Source of the DNA: Bermanella sp.
GTDB lineage: Bacteria; Pseudomonadota; Gammaproteobacteria; Pseudomonadales; Oceanobacteraceae
Direction of reading: 5' to 3'
Length of the DNA stretch: 34,128 bases
Assembly: GCA_029938135.1 (NCBI GenBank)
Contig: JAPYOO010000022.1
Location: 1 to 34,128, forward strand
In this document: positions 7,425 through 17,057 of the stretch, one piece after another
Layout of the letters: every line of letters starts with the position of its first letter
How positions within the stretch are numbered: position 1 is the stretch's first letter
The notes under the pieces: model-generated
Seen by the model: the letters and a program-made list of their open reading frames with translations, nothing else
What the model was told of the DNA's origin: nothing
The model's database searches: none
Program-made: the position numbers and the translations under genes

Positions 7425-7552
7425 ACGCATCCTTACGTTTCACTTAAATAGATTTTAAGCGTAGCAGTGGACTTGGAATCCCCCCTAAAATATTAAAAAA
7501 AACCGAATTAACCTAAAAATATTCCATTTAGGGCGAAACAAAGCCTTATGCC

Positions 7553-8440
7553 TTAATTTGCAATTAAGTCATTCACAGCCTGTGCAAACACCGCCCCAGA
7601 ATCTTCTTGCAAAAAATGCCCTCCAATAAGAGTTTTATGCGGCATGTCTTTACAGCCGGGAACACGCTTTAAAAATTTTTTATCCATGCCTCGCATTATG
7701 GGGTCACCGTTACTGAACAGTGTTAAAAAGGGTTTCTCCCATTTTTCTAATATTTTCCAAGCGTTTTTATTGGCAGCGTTGGCAGGGTCATTAGGTGTGG
7801 TTGGCACTAACCTTGGAAATGCGCGGGTGCCTGCTTTATATTTAGAGGAAGGGAAGGGTGCGTTGTAGGCTCTGCGTTCCTCTTTGCTGAATCCTTTGAA
7901 CGTGCCAGATTCAACAATACGGGCGATGGGGAACCAAGGGCTGTATATGGCAAAATTTTGCCAAATTTTAAATGCTTTAGGAACGGGGCCTTCATCTCCG
8001 GTGGGTAACATACCGTTGCCGAGCACAATGGCGTTAAAGCGTGATTCGTTTTCAGCGGCTAAACGTAAACCAATCAACGAACCCCAGTCTTGGCATACCA
8101 GTGTGATATTTGTTAACGCAAGTTGGTCTATAAAACTCTGCATCCATCGCATGTGCGATTTGTACGAATAATCATTTATGTCAGTGAGTTTGTCGGATTT
8201 TCCAAAACCAATTAAATCTGGCGCGATCACTCGGTGCCCCGCTGCCACGCATACCGGAATCATGTGGCGGTAAAGGTACGACCAGCTTGGCTCGCCATGC
8301 ATCATTAAAATAACACGACCATCTTTTGGGCCTTCATCTACATAATGCATGCGGATGCCATCTACCTCTAGGTAGTTAGCTGAAAAAGGATAGTTACTTA
8401 AGTTTTTAAATCGGTCTTCAGGGGTGCGAATGCTTTTCAT
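7553..8440 (-). CDS. Haloalkane dehalogenase, subfamily I
   Basis: An alpha/beta hydrolase that matches haloalkane dehalogenases, enzymes that hydrolyse carbon-halogen bonds to an alcohol and halide. Numbered from the upstream start at 8506, it has HGEPSWSYLYR (oxyanion hole, Glu72), VCQDWGSLIG with nucleophile Asp140 and halide-holding Trp141, LFSNGDPIMRG with the acid Asp268 after the seventh strand (as in subfamily I, DhlA type), and GGHFLQED with His297. The natural start is uncertain. The frame opens at 8506 and adds 22 Asn-rich residues; MKSIRTPEDRF at 8440 coincides with the usual N-terminus of the family. Neither start has a good ribosome binding site. No signal peptide is seen from 8440, so the enzyme is cytoplasmic. 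Substrate range cannot be read from sequence. Confidence 0.9.
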   Translation of the reverse strand: MKSIRTPEDRFKNLSNYPFSANYLEVDGIRMHYVDEGPKDGRVILMMHGEPSWSYLYRHMIPVCVAAGHRVIAPDLIGFGKSDKLTDINDYSYKSHMRWMQSFIDQLALTNITLVCQDWGSLIGLRLAAENESRFNAIVLGNGMLPTGDEGPVPKAFKIWQNFAIYSPWFPIARIVESGTFKGFSKEERRAYNAPFPSSKYKAGTRAFPRLVPTTPNDPANAANKNAWKILEKWEKPFLTLFSNGDPIMRGMDKKFLKRVPGCKDMPHKTLIGGHFLQEDSGAVFAQAVNDLIAN

Positions 8441-8549
8441 ATTATTATTGTCACTATTGTTATTTATTTCGATTGGTAAATTCGGTATACACTTAGTTAC
8501 AGGCATGTTTTAAAGTTTGAGTTATCAAGCAGTCTTTTAAATATTAAAC

Positions 8550-9035
8550 TTAAGTTTCGTAAGGATTTTTCTCTCGTAACATGCCAACAGCCAAAGCAAA
8601 GGACAGTAAAATAATGCTGTTAAATAAAACGGGGATGATCATATACGCATAGCCTAAATCGATAACGCCTTGGCCACCTATTATAGCACTGATAGCCGTG
8701 GCACCACCTGGTGGGTGCATGCACCGTAATTTATGCATCAACAACATGGCGAGCGTAATAGCTAAAGAGGTTGCCAACAAATCATTTGTTATAAAAAAAT
8801 TACAGGTAACGCCCACAAAAGCTGACGCAAGGTGTCCGCCAACCAATGGCCAAGGTTGAGATGCCGGCGAGCGCGGCATGCCAAAAATCAGCATGGCCGA
8901 TGCACCGGTGGAAGCTAGGATCATTGTGCTGCCTTCCATACTTAAAATAGAAAAGCTAAAAAAGGATGCGCTTAGGGTTGCAATGAATGCCCCAGTAATT
9001 GAAATGCTGACTTCAAAGCGGCTCATTTTTTCCAT
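8550..9035 (-). CDS. HPP-family integral membrane protein
   Basis: The 161-residue product has four to five hydrophobic segments and the family signature LRCMHPPGGATA (His107-Pro-Pro), preceded by the conserved GMPRSPASQPWPLVGGHLASA loop. HPP proteins are small inner-membrane proteins; some plant and cyanobacterial members have been linked to nitrite transport, but the bacterial function is mostly unknown. It lies 43 bases upstream of the sequence opening the dehalogenase frame on the same strand, so the two may be co-transcribed. The start is either 9035 or three codons downstream (9026); the latter has GGAA close by. Confidence 0.88.
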   Translation of the reverse strand: MEKMSRFEVSISITGAFIATLSASFFSFSILSMEGSTMILASTGASAMLIFGMPRSPASQPWPLVGGHLASAFVGVTCNFFITNDLLATSLAITLAMLLMHKLRCMHPPGGATAISAIIGGQGVIDLGYAYMIIPVLFNSIILLSFALAVGMLREKNPYET

Positions 9036-9268
9036 GTGACGATTCTTTTTATTATATGTTTAATCATCTTACAGTATTGAGTAAGGGCTTTTTTAACGTG
9101 TGCTTAAGGCCATGTTTTTATGGTTAGAGCCGTTTTATTGTTTGGCAAGTTTGACCTAATATCACCATGATAAATAAAAATATAGTGAGCTGAAAAAAAA
9201 TCTAAATAAATTAAAAGCTGACTTTAATATAGCCTGTGTGGCCTCAATTGCACAGCTTGAAGGTGCAG

Positions 9269-10210
9269 TTAAACTTTACGCAAGTGCTGCTCTAATTTAA
9301 TAAAGTGCTGTTGTGCTTGATCTTTAATGATGCCATTTACGATTCTGCGTAACCAAATAGAGCCTGGGTCCATGTCTTGGCGTTTATGCCAATAAGCATT
9401 AACAGGTTTTGGTGTGATAGATACAGGGGCTTCAGTTACCACCAGTTCATTATTGAAAATGGATTGCTCTATTGTGGTGGTGGGCACGATGCAAATTAAG
9501 TCACTTTCTTTAATGAGCTTGGGCACGGCGTAAAAGTGGTTTACGGTCATGGCCACATTACGCGTGAGATTGTGCTGTTTTAATGCCTCATCGGTGGGGC
9601 CAGTAGCATCACCCGAAAGAGATACTAACAAATGATCTGCTTGGGCAAAGGCGTGTAATGTGAGTTCGCTTTGTAGCAATGGGTGGTTTTTACGCATAAG
9701 CAGGCCATAACAAGGGGTATATAAAAATTCACTCATAATGAGGTCGCAGCCGTCATCTAAGCTGCCAATGACTAGGTCTACTTCGGCTTGATATAACAGG
9801 CGGCTGGCATTCTCAATGGTGTAAGGCACCGCATGCACCCGTATGTGAGGGGCGAGTTGTTCGATGATTTTACGCAACGGTGTCCAAACGGTGTCCACAA
9901 TGGTGTCGGCTGCGGCAATGCGAAAGGTGCGTTGGCAGGTGGCTGGGTCAAATTCACCCATGTTAATGGCTTGAGATAAGTGGTCTAGAGGCTCTTTGAT
10001 TTGTCGCCATAGGTTTTGCGCATATAAAGTAGGCGCTATGGTGCGGCCTTCCTTCAAAAATAGCTCATCACCCCATGCTTGGCGCATGCGTGCTAGGGCA
10101 TTGGACACGGCAGGCTGCGTAAGGTCTAAGCGTCGCGCTGCTTGTGTAATTGAGCCTTCTGTCATGATCGCGTCAAATATGATCAATAAACTCATTTCTT
10201 GATGATGCAT
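9269..10210 (-). CDS. LysR-family transcriptional regulator, probable regulator of the divergent RND pump
   Basis: The 313-residue protein has the LysR N-terminal winged helix (about residues 8-65: GSITQAARRLDLTQPAVSNALARMR) and a C-terminal co-inducer domain beginning near RTFRIAAADTI. The layout, including DELFLKEGRTIAPT, is close to NodD/MexT-type LysR proteins. It is transcribed divergently from a MexE/MexF-like efflux pair across a 194-base gap, the arrangement expected for a pump activator such as MexT; the pairing is inferred from position. AAGGGG lies 8 bases before the ATG. An inverted repeat within its own promoter region suggests autoregulation. Confidence 0.92.
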   Translation of the reverse strand: MHHQEMSLLIIFDAIMTEGSITQAARRLDLTQPAVSNALARMRQAWGDELFLKEGRTIAPTLYAQNLWRQIKEPLDHLSQAINMGEFDPATCQRTFRIAAADTIVDTVWTPLRKIIEQLAPHIRVHAVPYTIENASRLLYQAEVDLVIGSLDDGCDLIMSEFLYTPCYGLLMRKNHPLLQSELTLHAFAQADHLLVSLSGDATGPTDEALKQHNLTRNVAMTVNHFYAVPKLIKESDLICIVPTTTIEQSIFNNELVVTEAPVSITPKPVNAYWHKRQDMDPGSIWLRRIVNGIIKDQAQQHFIKLEQHLRKV

Positions 10211-10226
10211 AACATGCCCCTTGACT

Positions 10227-10247
10227 ACTTATTAGTCTATATTAAGT
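10227..10247. promoter_or_regulatory. Candidate LysR-type binding site
   Basis: ACTTA (10227-10231) and TAAGT (10243-10247) are inverted arms separated by 11 bases, within the gap between the lysR and pump genes and only 17 bases before the lysR ATG. A separate perfect palindrome CTTTATAAAG lies at 10259-10268. No match to the published MexT box was recognised. Confidence 0.4.
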
Positions 10248-10404
10248 GTTATTCATGACTTTATAAAGCTTATTGACTCAAAATTAGACACAGTGTTCCA
10301 AAAAGCATCATTTATTATTATGTATAAGAGGTTAAAATATAACTATATCTATTTATTACATTAGGTGAAAGCCAAATGCATAGAATTCAAATGAGGACCA
10401 CACC

Positions 10405-11652
10405 ATGATATTTCAACAATTACTGACCAGTGCCATTTTAATTAGCCTGCTGAGTTTGTTGGTTGCCTGCGATAGTCAGCCACAAAGCCAGCATGCCCCA
10501 CAAGCACCCGCGGTATCGGTGGCCACAGTGATCAGTGAGCGCATTACCGAGTGGGATGAATTCACTGGCCGCCTTGAAGCGCCACAAAGTGTGTCTTTAC
10601 GCCCACGGATTTCGGGTTACGTGGAAAGCATTGCATTTAAAGAAGGCTCGCTGGTTAAGGCCGGTGATGTATTGTTTAAAATTGACGATGCGGTTTATAA
10701 AGCCGAAGTGAAACGCTTAACAGCAACATTGGCCGATGTTAGCAGTCAGCTTAAATTAGCCAAAAGCAGCTATAAACGCGCCAACGAATTAAGCAGTAAT
10801 AAGGCTATTTCGCAGGAAGTATTTGATAGTCGTTCAGCTGAATTAGAACAAGCTCACGCGCGGTTACGCTCTACATCTGCCGCACTTGAAGTGGCTAAAT
10901 TGAACCTTGGTTATACCCAGGTTAAAGCGCCTATTTCTGGTCGTGTATCACGTGCGTTAATTACCAAAGGCAACTTAGTGAAAGAGGCCGATACCCTATT
11001 AACCACCTTGGTTTCGGTAGGAAAAGTGTATGCCTATTTTGATGCAGACGAGCAAACCTACCTTAAATATATGAAGCTTGCTAAGGAAGGCACACGTCCT
11101 AGTTCTCGTGATGTTAAAAATCCAGTGTATTTAGCGCTGGCCAATGATCAGGGTTACCCCCATGAAGGTTATATGGATTTTGTAGACAATCAAATTAACC
11201 CCGCCACCGGTACCATTCGTGCCCGTGCGGTATTTGATAATGCTGGCGGTGACTTTATTCCGGGTATGTTTGCCCGTTTAAAATTAGTAGGCAGTGCCAG
11301 TTATCAAGGTATTTTAATTGACGATAAAGCCATTAATACTGACTTGAAAAACAAATACGTTTTATTAATGGATGCTGAAAACAAAGCGCAATATCGTGCG
11401 GTAACGATGGGTGAAAAACTAAACGGCTTACGCGTTATTAAGTCTGGTTTAAAAGCCGGTGATCAAATTATTGTTAATGGTTTACAGCGTGTGCAAGCAG
11501 GTGCAACCACCCAACCGGTTGTTGTTCCTATGGCGGCCGAGGGAGTATTAGATCGATTACACGCGATGCAACTGCGCATTGATAATACGTTAAGTCGGTT
11601 ATCGTTTGCCGATGCACAAGTAAAAGCAGTTAACAAAGTAGTAGGCGGCTAA
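10405..11652 (+). CDS. RND efflux periplasmic adaptor (MexE-like)
   Basis: The 415-residue protein is a membrane-fusion lipoprotein: a signal peptide ends in the lipobox LLVAC (Cys22). It has the usual adaptor order: first lipoyl half (VSLRPRISGYVESIAFKEGSLVKAGDVLF), an alpha-helical hairpin (about 105-165), second lipoyl half (LNLGYTQVKAPISGRVSRALITKGNLV), then beta-barrel and membrane-proximal domains with NPATGTIRARAVF. It bridges the inner-membrane pump encoded next and an outer-membrane channel. Length and sequence resemble MexE. GAGGA precedes the ATG by 8 bases. One base separates its stop from the pump start, so the two are translationally linked. A LysR gene is divergent. Confidence 0.93.
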   Translation: MIFQQLLTSAILISLLSLLVACDSQPQSQHAPQAPAVSVATVISERITEWDEFTGRLEAPQSVSLRPRISGYVESIAFKEGSLVKAGDVLFKIDDAVYKAEVKRLTATLADVSSQLKLAKSSYKRANELSSNKAISQEVFDSRSAELEQAHARLRSTSAALEVAKLNLGYTQVKAPISGRVSRALITKGNLVKEADTLLTTLVSVGKVYAYFDADEQTYLKYMKLAKEGTRPSSRDVKNPVYLALANDQGYPHEGYMDFVDNQINPATGTIRARAVFDNAGGDFIPGMFARLKLVGSASYQGILIDDKAINTDLKNKYVLLMDAENKAQYRAVTMGEKLNGLRVIKSGLKAGDQIIVNGLQRVQAGATTQPVVVPMAAEGVLDRLHAMQLRIDNTLSRLSFADAQVKAVNKVVGG

Positions 11653-11653
11653 T

Positions 11654-14600
11654 ATGAATTTTGCTAACTTTTTTATTCAACGGCCTATTTATGCCGGTGT
11701 CTTGTCGTTATTAATTTTCATAGCGGGCGCACTGGCGGTGTGGGAATTGCCCATTACCGAATACCCGCAAGTTGTACCACCCACTGTTGTTGTGAGCGCG
11801 GCTTACCCTGGTGCCAACCCCAAAGTGATTGCCGACACGGTAGCCTCGCCATTAGAGCAGGCTATTAATGGTGTGGAGGGTATGATTTATATGTCATCAC
11901 AGGCAACCAGTGATGGTGCTATGTCGTTAACCGTAACCTTTGCCATTGGCACCGACCCAGACGACGCGCAAACGCTGGTGCAAAACCGAGTGTCGCAAGT
12001 ATTACCGCGCTTACCTCAAGAGGTACAACGTATTGGTGTAGTGACCAAAAAGTCGTCACCTAATTTGACTATGGTGGTGCATTTAACATCCCCCGATGAC
12101 CGCTACGACATGTTGTACCTTTCTAACTACGCCAGCCTAAACGTAAAAGACGAGCTAGCCAAAGTAAACGGAGTAGGTGAAGCGTTAATATTTGGTGCTG
12201 GTGAATACAGCATGCGAGTGTGGTTAAACCCCGAAAAAGTCGCGGCGCTCAATTTAAACCCAGGTGATATTAGCGCCGCCATACGAGAGCAAAATCAACA
12301 AGCCGCCGCCGGTGTACTAGGCTCGCAACCAACTGGCTCTAGTGACTTTCAATTATTAATTAATGTAAAGGGCCGCCTAACCAGTGAAGAAGAATTTGGC
12401 GATGTCATTATTAAAGTAGGTGCAAACGGCGAAATTAGTCGCTTAAAAGATGTGGCGCGTATTGAACTGGGTGCCAGCTCATATTCATTGCGTTCACTAT
12501 TAAATAATAAGCCTGCAGTGGCCATGGGTATTTTTCAAGCTCCGGGCTCTAACGCCATTCAGATTTCTGAAGACGTGCGCAGCACAATGGAAAAACTCAA
12601 AGTTGATTTCCCACAAGGTGTGGATTACAGCATCGTTTATGACCCTACTATATTTGTACGCGGCTCTATTGAGGCGGTGGTTAATACATTATTTGAAGCG
12701 TTGTTATTGGTTGTATTTGTCGTGGTGCTATTTTTACAAAATTGGCGCGCCTCTATTATTCCGTTAATCGCGGTACCGGTTTCTTTGGTGGGCACATTTG
12801 CAGTGATGCATTTATTGGGTTTTTCATTAAATGCATTGTCATTATTTGGTTTAGTACTGGCCATCGGGATAGTAGTGGATGATGCTATAGTGGTCGTAGA
12901 AAACGTAGAGCGGAACATAAGCGAAGGTTTAAAACCGGTTGCCGCTACACGCCAAGCCATGAAAGAAGTAACCGGTCCCATTATTGCCACCACACTAGTG
13001 TTGGCGGCGGTATTTATTCCAACGGCGTTTATGTCGGGTTTAACGGGGCAATTTTATAAACAGTTTGCGTTAACCATTACTATTTCTACCTTTATATCGG
13101 CGTTTAACTCATTAACCTTAAGCCCGGCCTTGTCGGCACTTTTATTAAAAAGTGAAGATGCACCCAAAGATCGTTTAACTCGTTTAATGGATCGTGTTTT
13201 TGGCAGCTGGTTATTTAATCCGTTTAATCGTTTGTTTAATCGTGCGGCCAAAGGCTATACCAATGGTATTCATAAGCTAATCCGCATGAGTGGTGTGGTA
13301 TTGGTACTATATGTCGGATTAATGGCCATTACCTATAACCAGTTTTCAACCACCCCCACCGGTTATGTGCCGGGGCAAGATAAAATGTATTTAATCTCGT
13401 TTGCACAATTGCCCGATGCAGCGTCACTTGACCGTACTGAAAAAGTTATTCGGGAAATGTCGCGAATTGCATTGGATCATCCGGCAGTAGAAGCCGCAGT
13501 GGCGTTTCCTGGTTTAAGCATTAATGGTTTTACCAATAGCCCCAATAGCGGCATTGTATTTGTCACACTTAAACCGTTTGATCAACGTACCTCGCCGGAG
13601 CATTCTGCTGGTGCCATTGCGGGTCAGTTAAACGGGCAGTTTGGTAGTATTCAAGATGCGTTTATTGCGATCTTTCCGCCACCGCCGGTTTCGGGTTTAG
13701 GCACTATTGGTGGCTTCCGTTTGCAAATTGAAGACAAAGGTAATTATGGTTATGAAGCCTTGTACGCTGTGACCCAGCAAGTAATTCAAAAATCGTGGAT
13801 GGACCCTAAGCTCACCGGTATATTTACCAGTTTTCAGGTGAACGTGCCGCAAGTAGAAGTAGACTTGGATCGCACCAAAGCCAAAAGCCAGGGTGTACGC
13901 GTGGATACCGCGTTTGAAACCATGCAGGCGTATTTAGGATCGGTGTATGTGAATGACTTTAACCAGTTTGGTCGCACCTATCAGGTGAAGGTACAGGCCG
14001 ATGAAAGCTTCCGCCAGGAGCCGGAGCAGATTAACCAATTAAAAGTGCGAAACGCTAATGGACAAATGATCCCTATGGGCTCGTTCATGCAGGTATCTCG
14101 CTCAGCGGGCCCTGACAGGGTGATGCATTACAACGGCTTTACCACCGCAGAAGTTAATGCGGCGCCGGCTGCAGGTGTGAGTACGGGGGAAGCACGTGAG
14201 GCGATGGAGAAAATCCTTGCCCAAACGTTACCCGCCGGCATGACGTTTGAGTGGACAGAGTTAACCTACCAGCAAATTTTAGCGGGCAATGCGGCTATGT
14301 TTATTTTTCCGCTGGTGGTGTTATTAGTCTTTATGGTGCTGGCGGCTCAATACGAAAGCCTAACATTGCCAATGGCCATTATATTAATTGTGCCCATGAC
14401 CTTATTGTCGGCATTAACTGGGGTGATCTTGTCGGGGGGGGATAATAATATCTTTACGCAAATCGGCTTCATTGTGCTGGTGGGGTTGGCGACCAAGAAC
14501 GCCATACTGATAGTGGAGTTTGCCAAAGAGCTGCAAGATAAAGGCATGAGCGCACTAGACGCCATTAAAGAAGCAGGGCGCTTGCGTTTACGCCCCATAT

Positions 14601-14797
14601 TAATGACCTCATTTGCGTTTATTATGGGTGTGGTACCCATGGTGCTCTCTACCGGTGCGGGTGCTGAGATGCGTCAAGCCATGGGTGTTGCAGTGTTTTC
14701 TGGCATGATTGGTGTGACCGTATTTGGTTTGATCTTAACGCCGGTGTTTTATCACCTGTTGCGAAAAAATCACAAAGAGAAAGTGGCTGAAGAGTAA
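11654..14797 (+). CDS. RND multidrug efflux transporter (MexF-like, HAE1 family)
   Basis: The 1047-residue product is a full-length HAE1-type RND pump. It starts MNFANFFIQRPIYAGVL with TM1, has two large periplasmic loops, and the TM4 motif GIVVDDAIVVVENVE with proton-relay Asp409 and Asp410. The TM10 lysine is in GLATKNAILIVEF (Lys948). The stretches PPTVVVSAAYPGANPKV and YDMLYLSNYASLNVKDELA are close to MexF. It exports hydrophobic or amphipathic compounds using the proton gradient together with the adaptor upstream. No outer-membrane factor gene (oprN type) follows; a strong terminator lies 31 bases after the stop, so the channel must be encoded elsewhere. Substrates are unknown. Confidence 0.95.
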   Translation: MNFANFFIQRPIYAGVLSLLIFIAGALAVWELPITEYPQVVPPTVVVSAAYPGANPKVIADTVASPLEQAINGVEGMIYMSSQATSDGAMSLTVTFAIGTDPDDAQTLVQNRVSQVLPRLPQEVQRIGVVTKKSSPNLTMVVHLTSPDDRYDMLYLSNYASLNVKDELAKVNGVGEALIFGAGEYSMRVWLNPEKVAALNLNPGDISAAIREQNQQAAAGVLGSQPTGSSDFQLLINVKGRLTSEEEFGDVIIKVGANGEISRLKDVARIELGASSYSLRSLLNNKPAVAMGIFQAPGSNAIQISEDVRSTMEKLKVDFPQGVDYSIVYDPTIFVRGSIEAVVNTLFEALLLVVFVVVLFLQNWRASIIPLIAVPVSLVGTFAVMHLLGFSLNALSLFGLVLAIGIVVDDAIVVVENVERNISEGLKPVAATRQAMKEVTGPIIATTLVLAAVFIPTAFMSGLTGQFYKQFALTITISTFISAFNSLTLSPALSALLLKSEDAPKDRLTRLMDRVFGSWLFNPFNRLFNRAAKGYTNGIHKLIRMSGVVLVLYVGLMAITYNQFSTTPTGYVPGQDKMYLISFAQLPDAASLDRTEKVIREMSRIALDHPAVEAAVAFPGLSINGFTNSPNSGIVFVTLKPFDQRTSPEHSAGAIAGQLNGQFGSIQDAFIAIFPPPPVSGLGTIGGFRLQIEDKGNYGYEALYAVTQQVIQKSWMDPKLTGIFTSFQVNVPQVEVDLDRTKAKSQGVRVDTAFETMQAYLGSVYVNDFNQFGRTYQVKVQADESFRQEPEQINQLKVRNANGQMIPMGSFMQVSRSAGPDRVMHYNGFTTAEVNAAPAAGVSTGEAREAMEKILAQTLPAGMTFEWTELTYQQILAGNAAMFIFPLVVLLVFMVLAAQYESLTLPMAIILIVPMTLLSALTGVILSGGDNNIFTQIGFIVLVGLATKNAILIVEFAKELQDKGMSALDAIKEAGRLRLRPILMTSFAFIMGVVPMVLSTGAGAEMRQAMGVAVFSGMIGVTVFGLILTPVFYHLLRKNHKEKVAEE

Positions 14798-14827
14798 GCT
14801 TGAAGCCTAGAATAAGTGTATAGACAT

Positions 14828-14854
14828 AAAAACGGGGCCAGTGGCCCCGTTTTT
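14828..14854 (+). terminator. Strong Rho-independent terminator of the RND operon
   Basis: AAAAACGGGGCC (14828-14839) and GGCCCCGTTTTT (14843-14854) form a perfect 12-bp stem with a 3-base loop and a built-in T run. The A-rich left arm makes it potentially active on both strands. Confidence 0.93.
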
Positions 14855-15042
14855 ATTGTCCACCCTTCTTGAAGCAATACCGAAAACTCAGTACTGATTC
14901 TAGTGCGCGTAATGTTAGGTGTGCTTGGTTTAAGTTGGATAAATACGCACACATTTTGTGAAACTATCAATACTGAGTGTTTGTTCTAAACCTGTTACGT
15001 AATAATAGACATTAACTCCATGGTTAGAATAATCCTTGAATG

Positions 15043-15870
15043 TCAATTAACAGGCAAATTTAAATATTTATCGACTAATTTTTCATATTCACGATTTTTT
15101 ACCTCTGCGATTTTATTCCAAAACGTAATAGTAAAATTCTTATTTTGTTCATGGAAGGATCGGCTGAAAATAAAAAAATAATCTTTTGTTCTTACAGCGG
15201 GATAAAGCTTTTCAATTTTGTCTTTGTGGCTGTTCCAATACTTCTGAAAAGGATATTCTTGCGCCACGACCACGGGTACCCGCTGATTGAGTAATATCTG
15301 TAAACTCTCTATCGGGCTTTTCACCTCTTTAATGTTTAAACCCATTTTTTTAAGTTGGCTGATGACGGAAAAACCAAGATTAACTCCCACATTGTCGGCA
15401 CCCGTTAGCTTGTTATCTAGCCAGTTTGCAGGGTTGTCTTTCAGTTTGTAAAAGAAATAGCTAATAGTATCCATTTTTAGACGAGTATCTGGCTTGCCTT
15501 GCACCATTGGGTAAACGCTAACTCGCGCTCGCTCAGATTTATAAGAAAAAAGAAAGCCACCGTCTACTTTGTCACCCTGAATAGAGGCCAGTACTCTTTT
15601 ACCGGGAAAACGCTTTAAATCTAATTGAATGTTGAGTTCTTTGCAGGCCATCTGAATGATTTCAACCGAAATACCAGGGTCTTTAGGGATGGAGGTTGAA
15701 CGCTTAAGAAAATAGGGGAAAGACTCCACATCGGAATAGGCTATCTTTAGGCTGACAGGGGCAGCCAAAGTAAAAGGAATTATAAGCAGGCTAATGAGTG
15801 TGCCTAGTAATGAATTTTTAATATAAGGCAGGCTAGCATGCTTTTTTGCTACTAGCGCAGGAATGTTCAT
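15043..15870 (-). CDS. Periplasmic solute-binding protein (PBP2 superfamily)
   Basis: The 275-residue product has a signal peptide (hydrophobic segment about 19-37 ending in TLAAP) and a type 2 periplasmic-binding fold. Recognisable elements are LKIAYSDVESFPYFL, PGISVEIIQMACKELNIQLDLKRFPGKRVLASIQGDKVDGGFLFSYKSERA split over the first lobe, and NVGVNLGFSVISQLKKMGLNI at the hinge crossover. It shares only general layout with the binding protein at 982-1842. No transporter genes are adjacent, and the ligand is unknown. AGGAC precedes the ATG by about 9 bases. It converges with the RND operon and stands alone. Confidence 0.82.
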   Translation of the reverse strand: MNIPALVAKKHASLPYIKNSLLGTLISLLIIPFTLAAPVSLKIAYSDVESFPYFLKRSTSIPKDPGISVEIIQMACKELNIQLDLKRFPGKRVLASIQGDKVDGGFLFSYKSERARVSVYPMVQGKPDTRLKMDTISYFFYKLKDNPANWLDNKLTGADNVGVNLGFSVISQLKKMGLNIKEVKSPIESLQILLNQRVPVVVAQEYPFQKYWNSHKDKIEKLYPAVRTKDYFFIFSRSFHEQNKNFTITFWNKIAEVKNREYEKLVDKYLNLPVN

Positions 15871-16086
15871 AACAAAAAGTCCTATACACTGGGCTATAAC
15901 GATTAGGCTTATTCAGTGTAGTTCATTAATTCCTCATCCGATATTTGGACTTGATCCTTATGGTTTTAGACCTCCTGTAATAAGATTAAGAGGTAAAAGC
16001 AAACTTTGTTAAAGTTTGTAGGGACTAAGCTTATGTCGTGGCATAAATAAATAGGGGGTATTAAAATGATGGCACCTAAGCAGCCC

Positions 16087-17037
16087 TTAATCTTTGGGTA
16101 ATATAAGTGATTCGGCCCAGGTGCTGTTTGGAAATTCATTTAATGACTTTACATACCCAGATAAAAATTCTAAAAACACACTGACCTTAGCGGGCATATA
16201 GGCACGTTCTAAATACAAAGCATATACACCAAAGTTGTCGGGCCGATAGGCTTTAAATAGGGGTTGAATTTTATTTTTTTGTAACCAGTTTTTAGCCACA
16301 AAATGAGGCATTTGCGCAATGCCTAAACCGTCGCTGCATAGTTCGGCCAGCGCTTCACCATCATCAACCACAAAAGATCTATCCGGATCAGATTCCTGCA
16401 CTTTACCTTTCACAATATGAAGGGTAGGCATTATTAACCCCGACTGTTTAAAACGAAAGCGTATCCATTTATGTTTACAGAATTCTGTCTCGTTACGCGG
16501 GTAGCCGTGTTGCTTTATGTATTTGGGTGACGCACACATTAAAAAATCCATAGGGCTTAATTTTTTAGCAATTAAACGATTATCTTCAAGTGTGCCACTT
16601 CTAATGGCCACATCAATTCTGTGTTTAATAATATCAACATAGGCATCGTCGTATAACACTTCAATATTAATGTCGGGGTATTTAAGGTGAAACGTTTTTA
16701 ACATGGGCCTAATATATAGCCGTCCGTAAGAGATGGGCACACTGATACGCAAGGTGCCCTCAGGATTATCTTTTTCATTTCGAAGTTGCGACTCACACAG
16801 GGTAAGCGTGTCTAAGGTTTCACGGCTTACCTTTAAATAACGCGTCCCCGCATCGGTGAGTCGTAATTGACGAGTAGAGCGTTGCAATAAGCTAAACCCC
16901 AATTCTACTTCTAGGCGACTAATGGCCTTACTAACAGTAGACGGGTCGGTTTCATGTTGTTTGGCCGCTTTAGAGAAGCTACCAAGGTCACAAGTGGCAA
17001 TGAAAAACTGAAGCGTACGTATTTTATCTATTTTCAT
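16087..17037 (-). CDS. LysR-family transcriptional regulator
   Basis: The 316-residue protein has the LysR winged helix (about 8-65: GSFSKAAKQHETDPSTVSKAISRLEVELGFSLLQRSTRQLRLTDAG split across the helices) and a substrate-binding domain with the CrgA/YafC-like wording EGTLRISVPISYGR and DDGEALAELCSDGLGIAQMP. It is divergent from the secreted DJ-1/PfpI protein gene with 112 bases between start codons. A near-perfect LTTR palindrome lies in that gap, so regulation of that gene and of itself is likely. The inducer is unknown. Confidence 0.92.
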   Translation of the reverse strand: MKIDKIRTLQFFIATCDLGSFSKAAKQHETDPSTVSKAISRLEVELGFSLLQRSTRQLRLTDAGTRYLKVSRETLDTLTLCESQLRNEKDNPEGTLRISVPISYGRLYIRPMLKTFHLKYPDINIEVLYDDAYVDIIKHRIDVAIRSGTLEDNRLIAKKLSPMDFLMCASPKYIKQHGYPRNETEFCKHKWIRFRFKQSGLIMPTLHIVKGKVQESDPDRSFVVDDGEALAELCSDGLGIAQMPHFVAKNWLQKNKIQPLFKAYRPDNFGVYALYLERAYMPAKVSVFLEFLSGYVKSLNEFPNSTWAESLILPKD

Positions 17038-17057
17038 GAAAAGTTAGACGTCACTTG

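Noticed and set aside
10211-10404. A published MexT-type box in the gap between LysR and the pump.
   Set aside because: No stretch matched the consensus as I know it; only generic inverted repeats were found.
12637-12993. Long minus-strand frames inside the RND pump gene.
   Set aside because: They are shadows of a strongly supported coding region.
14946-14960. A 15-base match (CGCACACATTTTGTG) to the opposite strand of the terminator hairpin at 5104-5120.
   Set aside because: One 15-base match is about what chance gives in a 34-kb window, and no flanking similarity is present.
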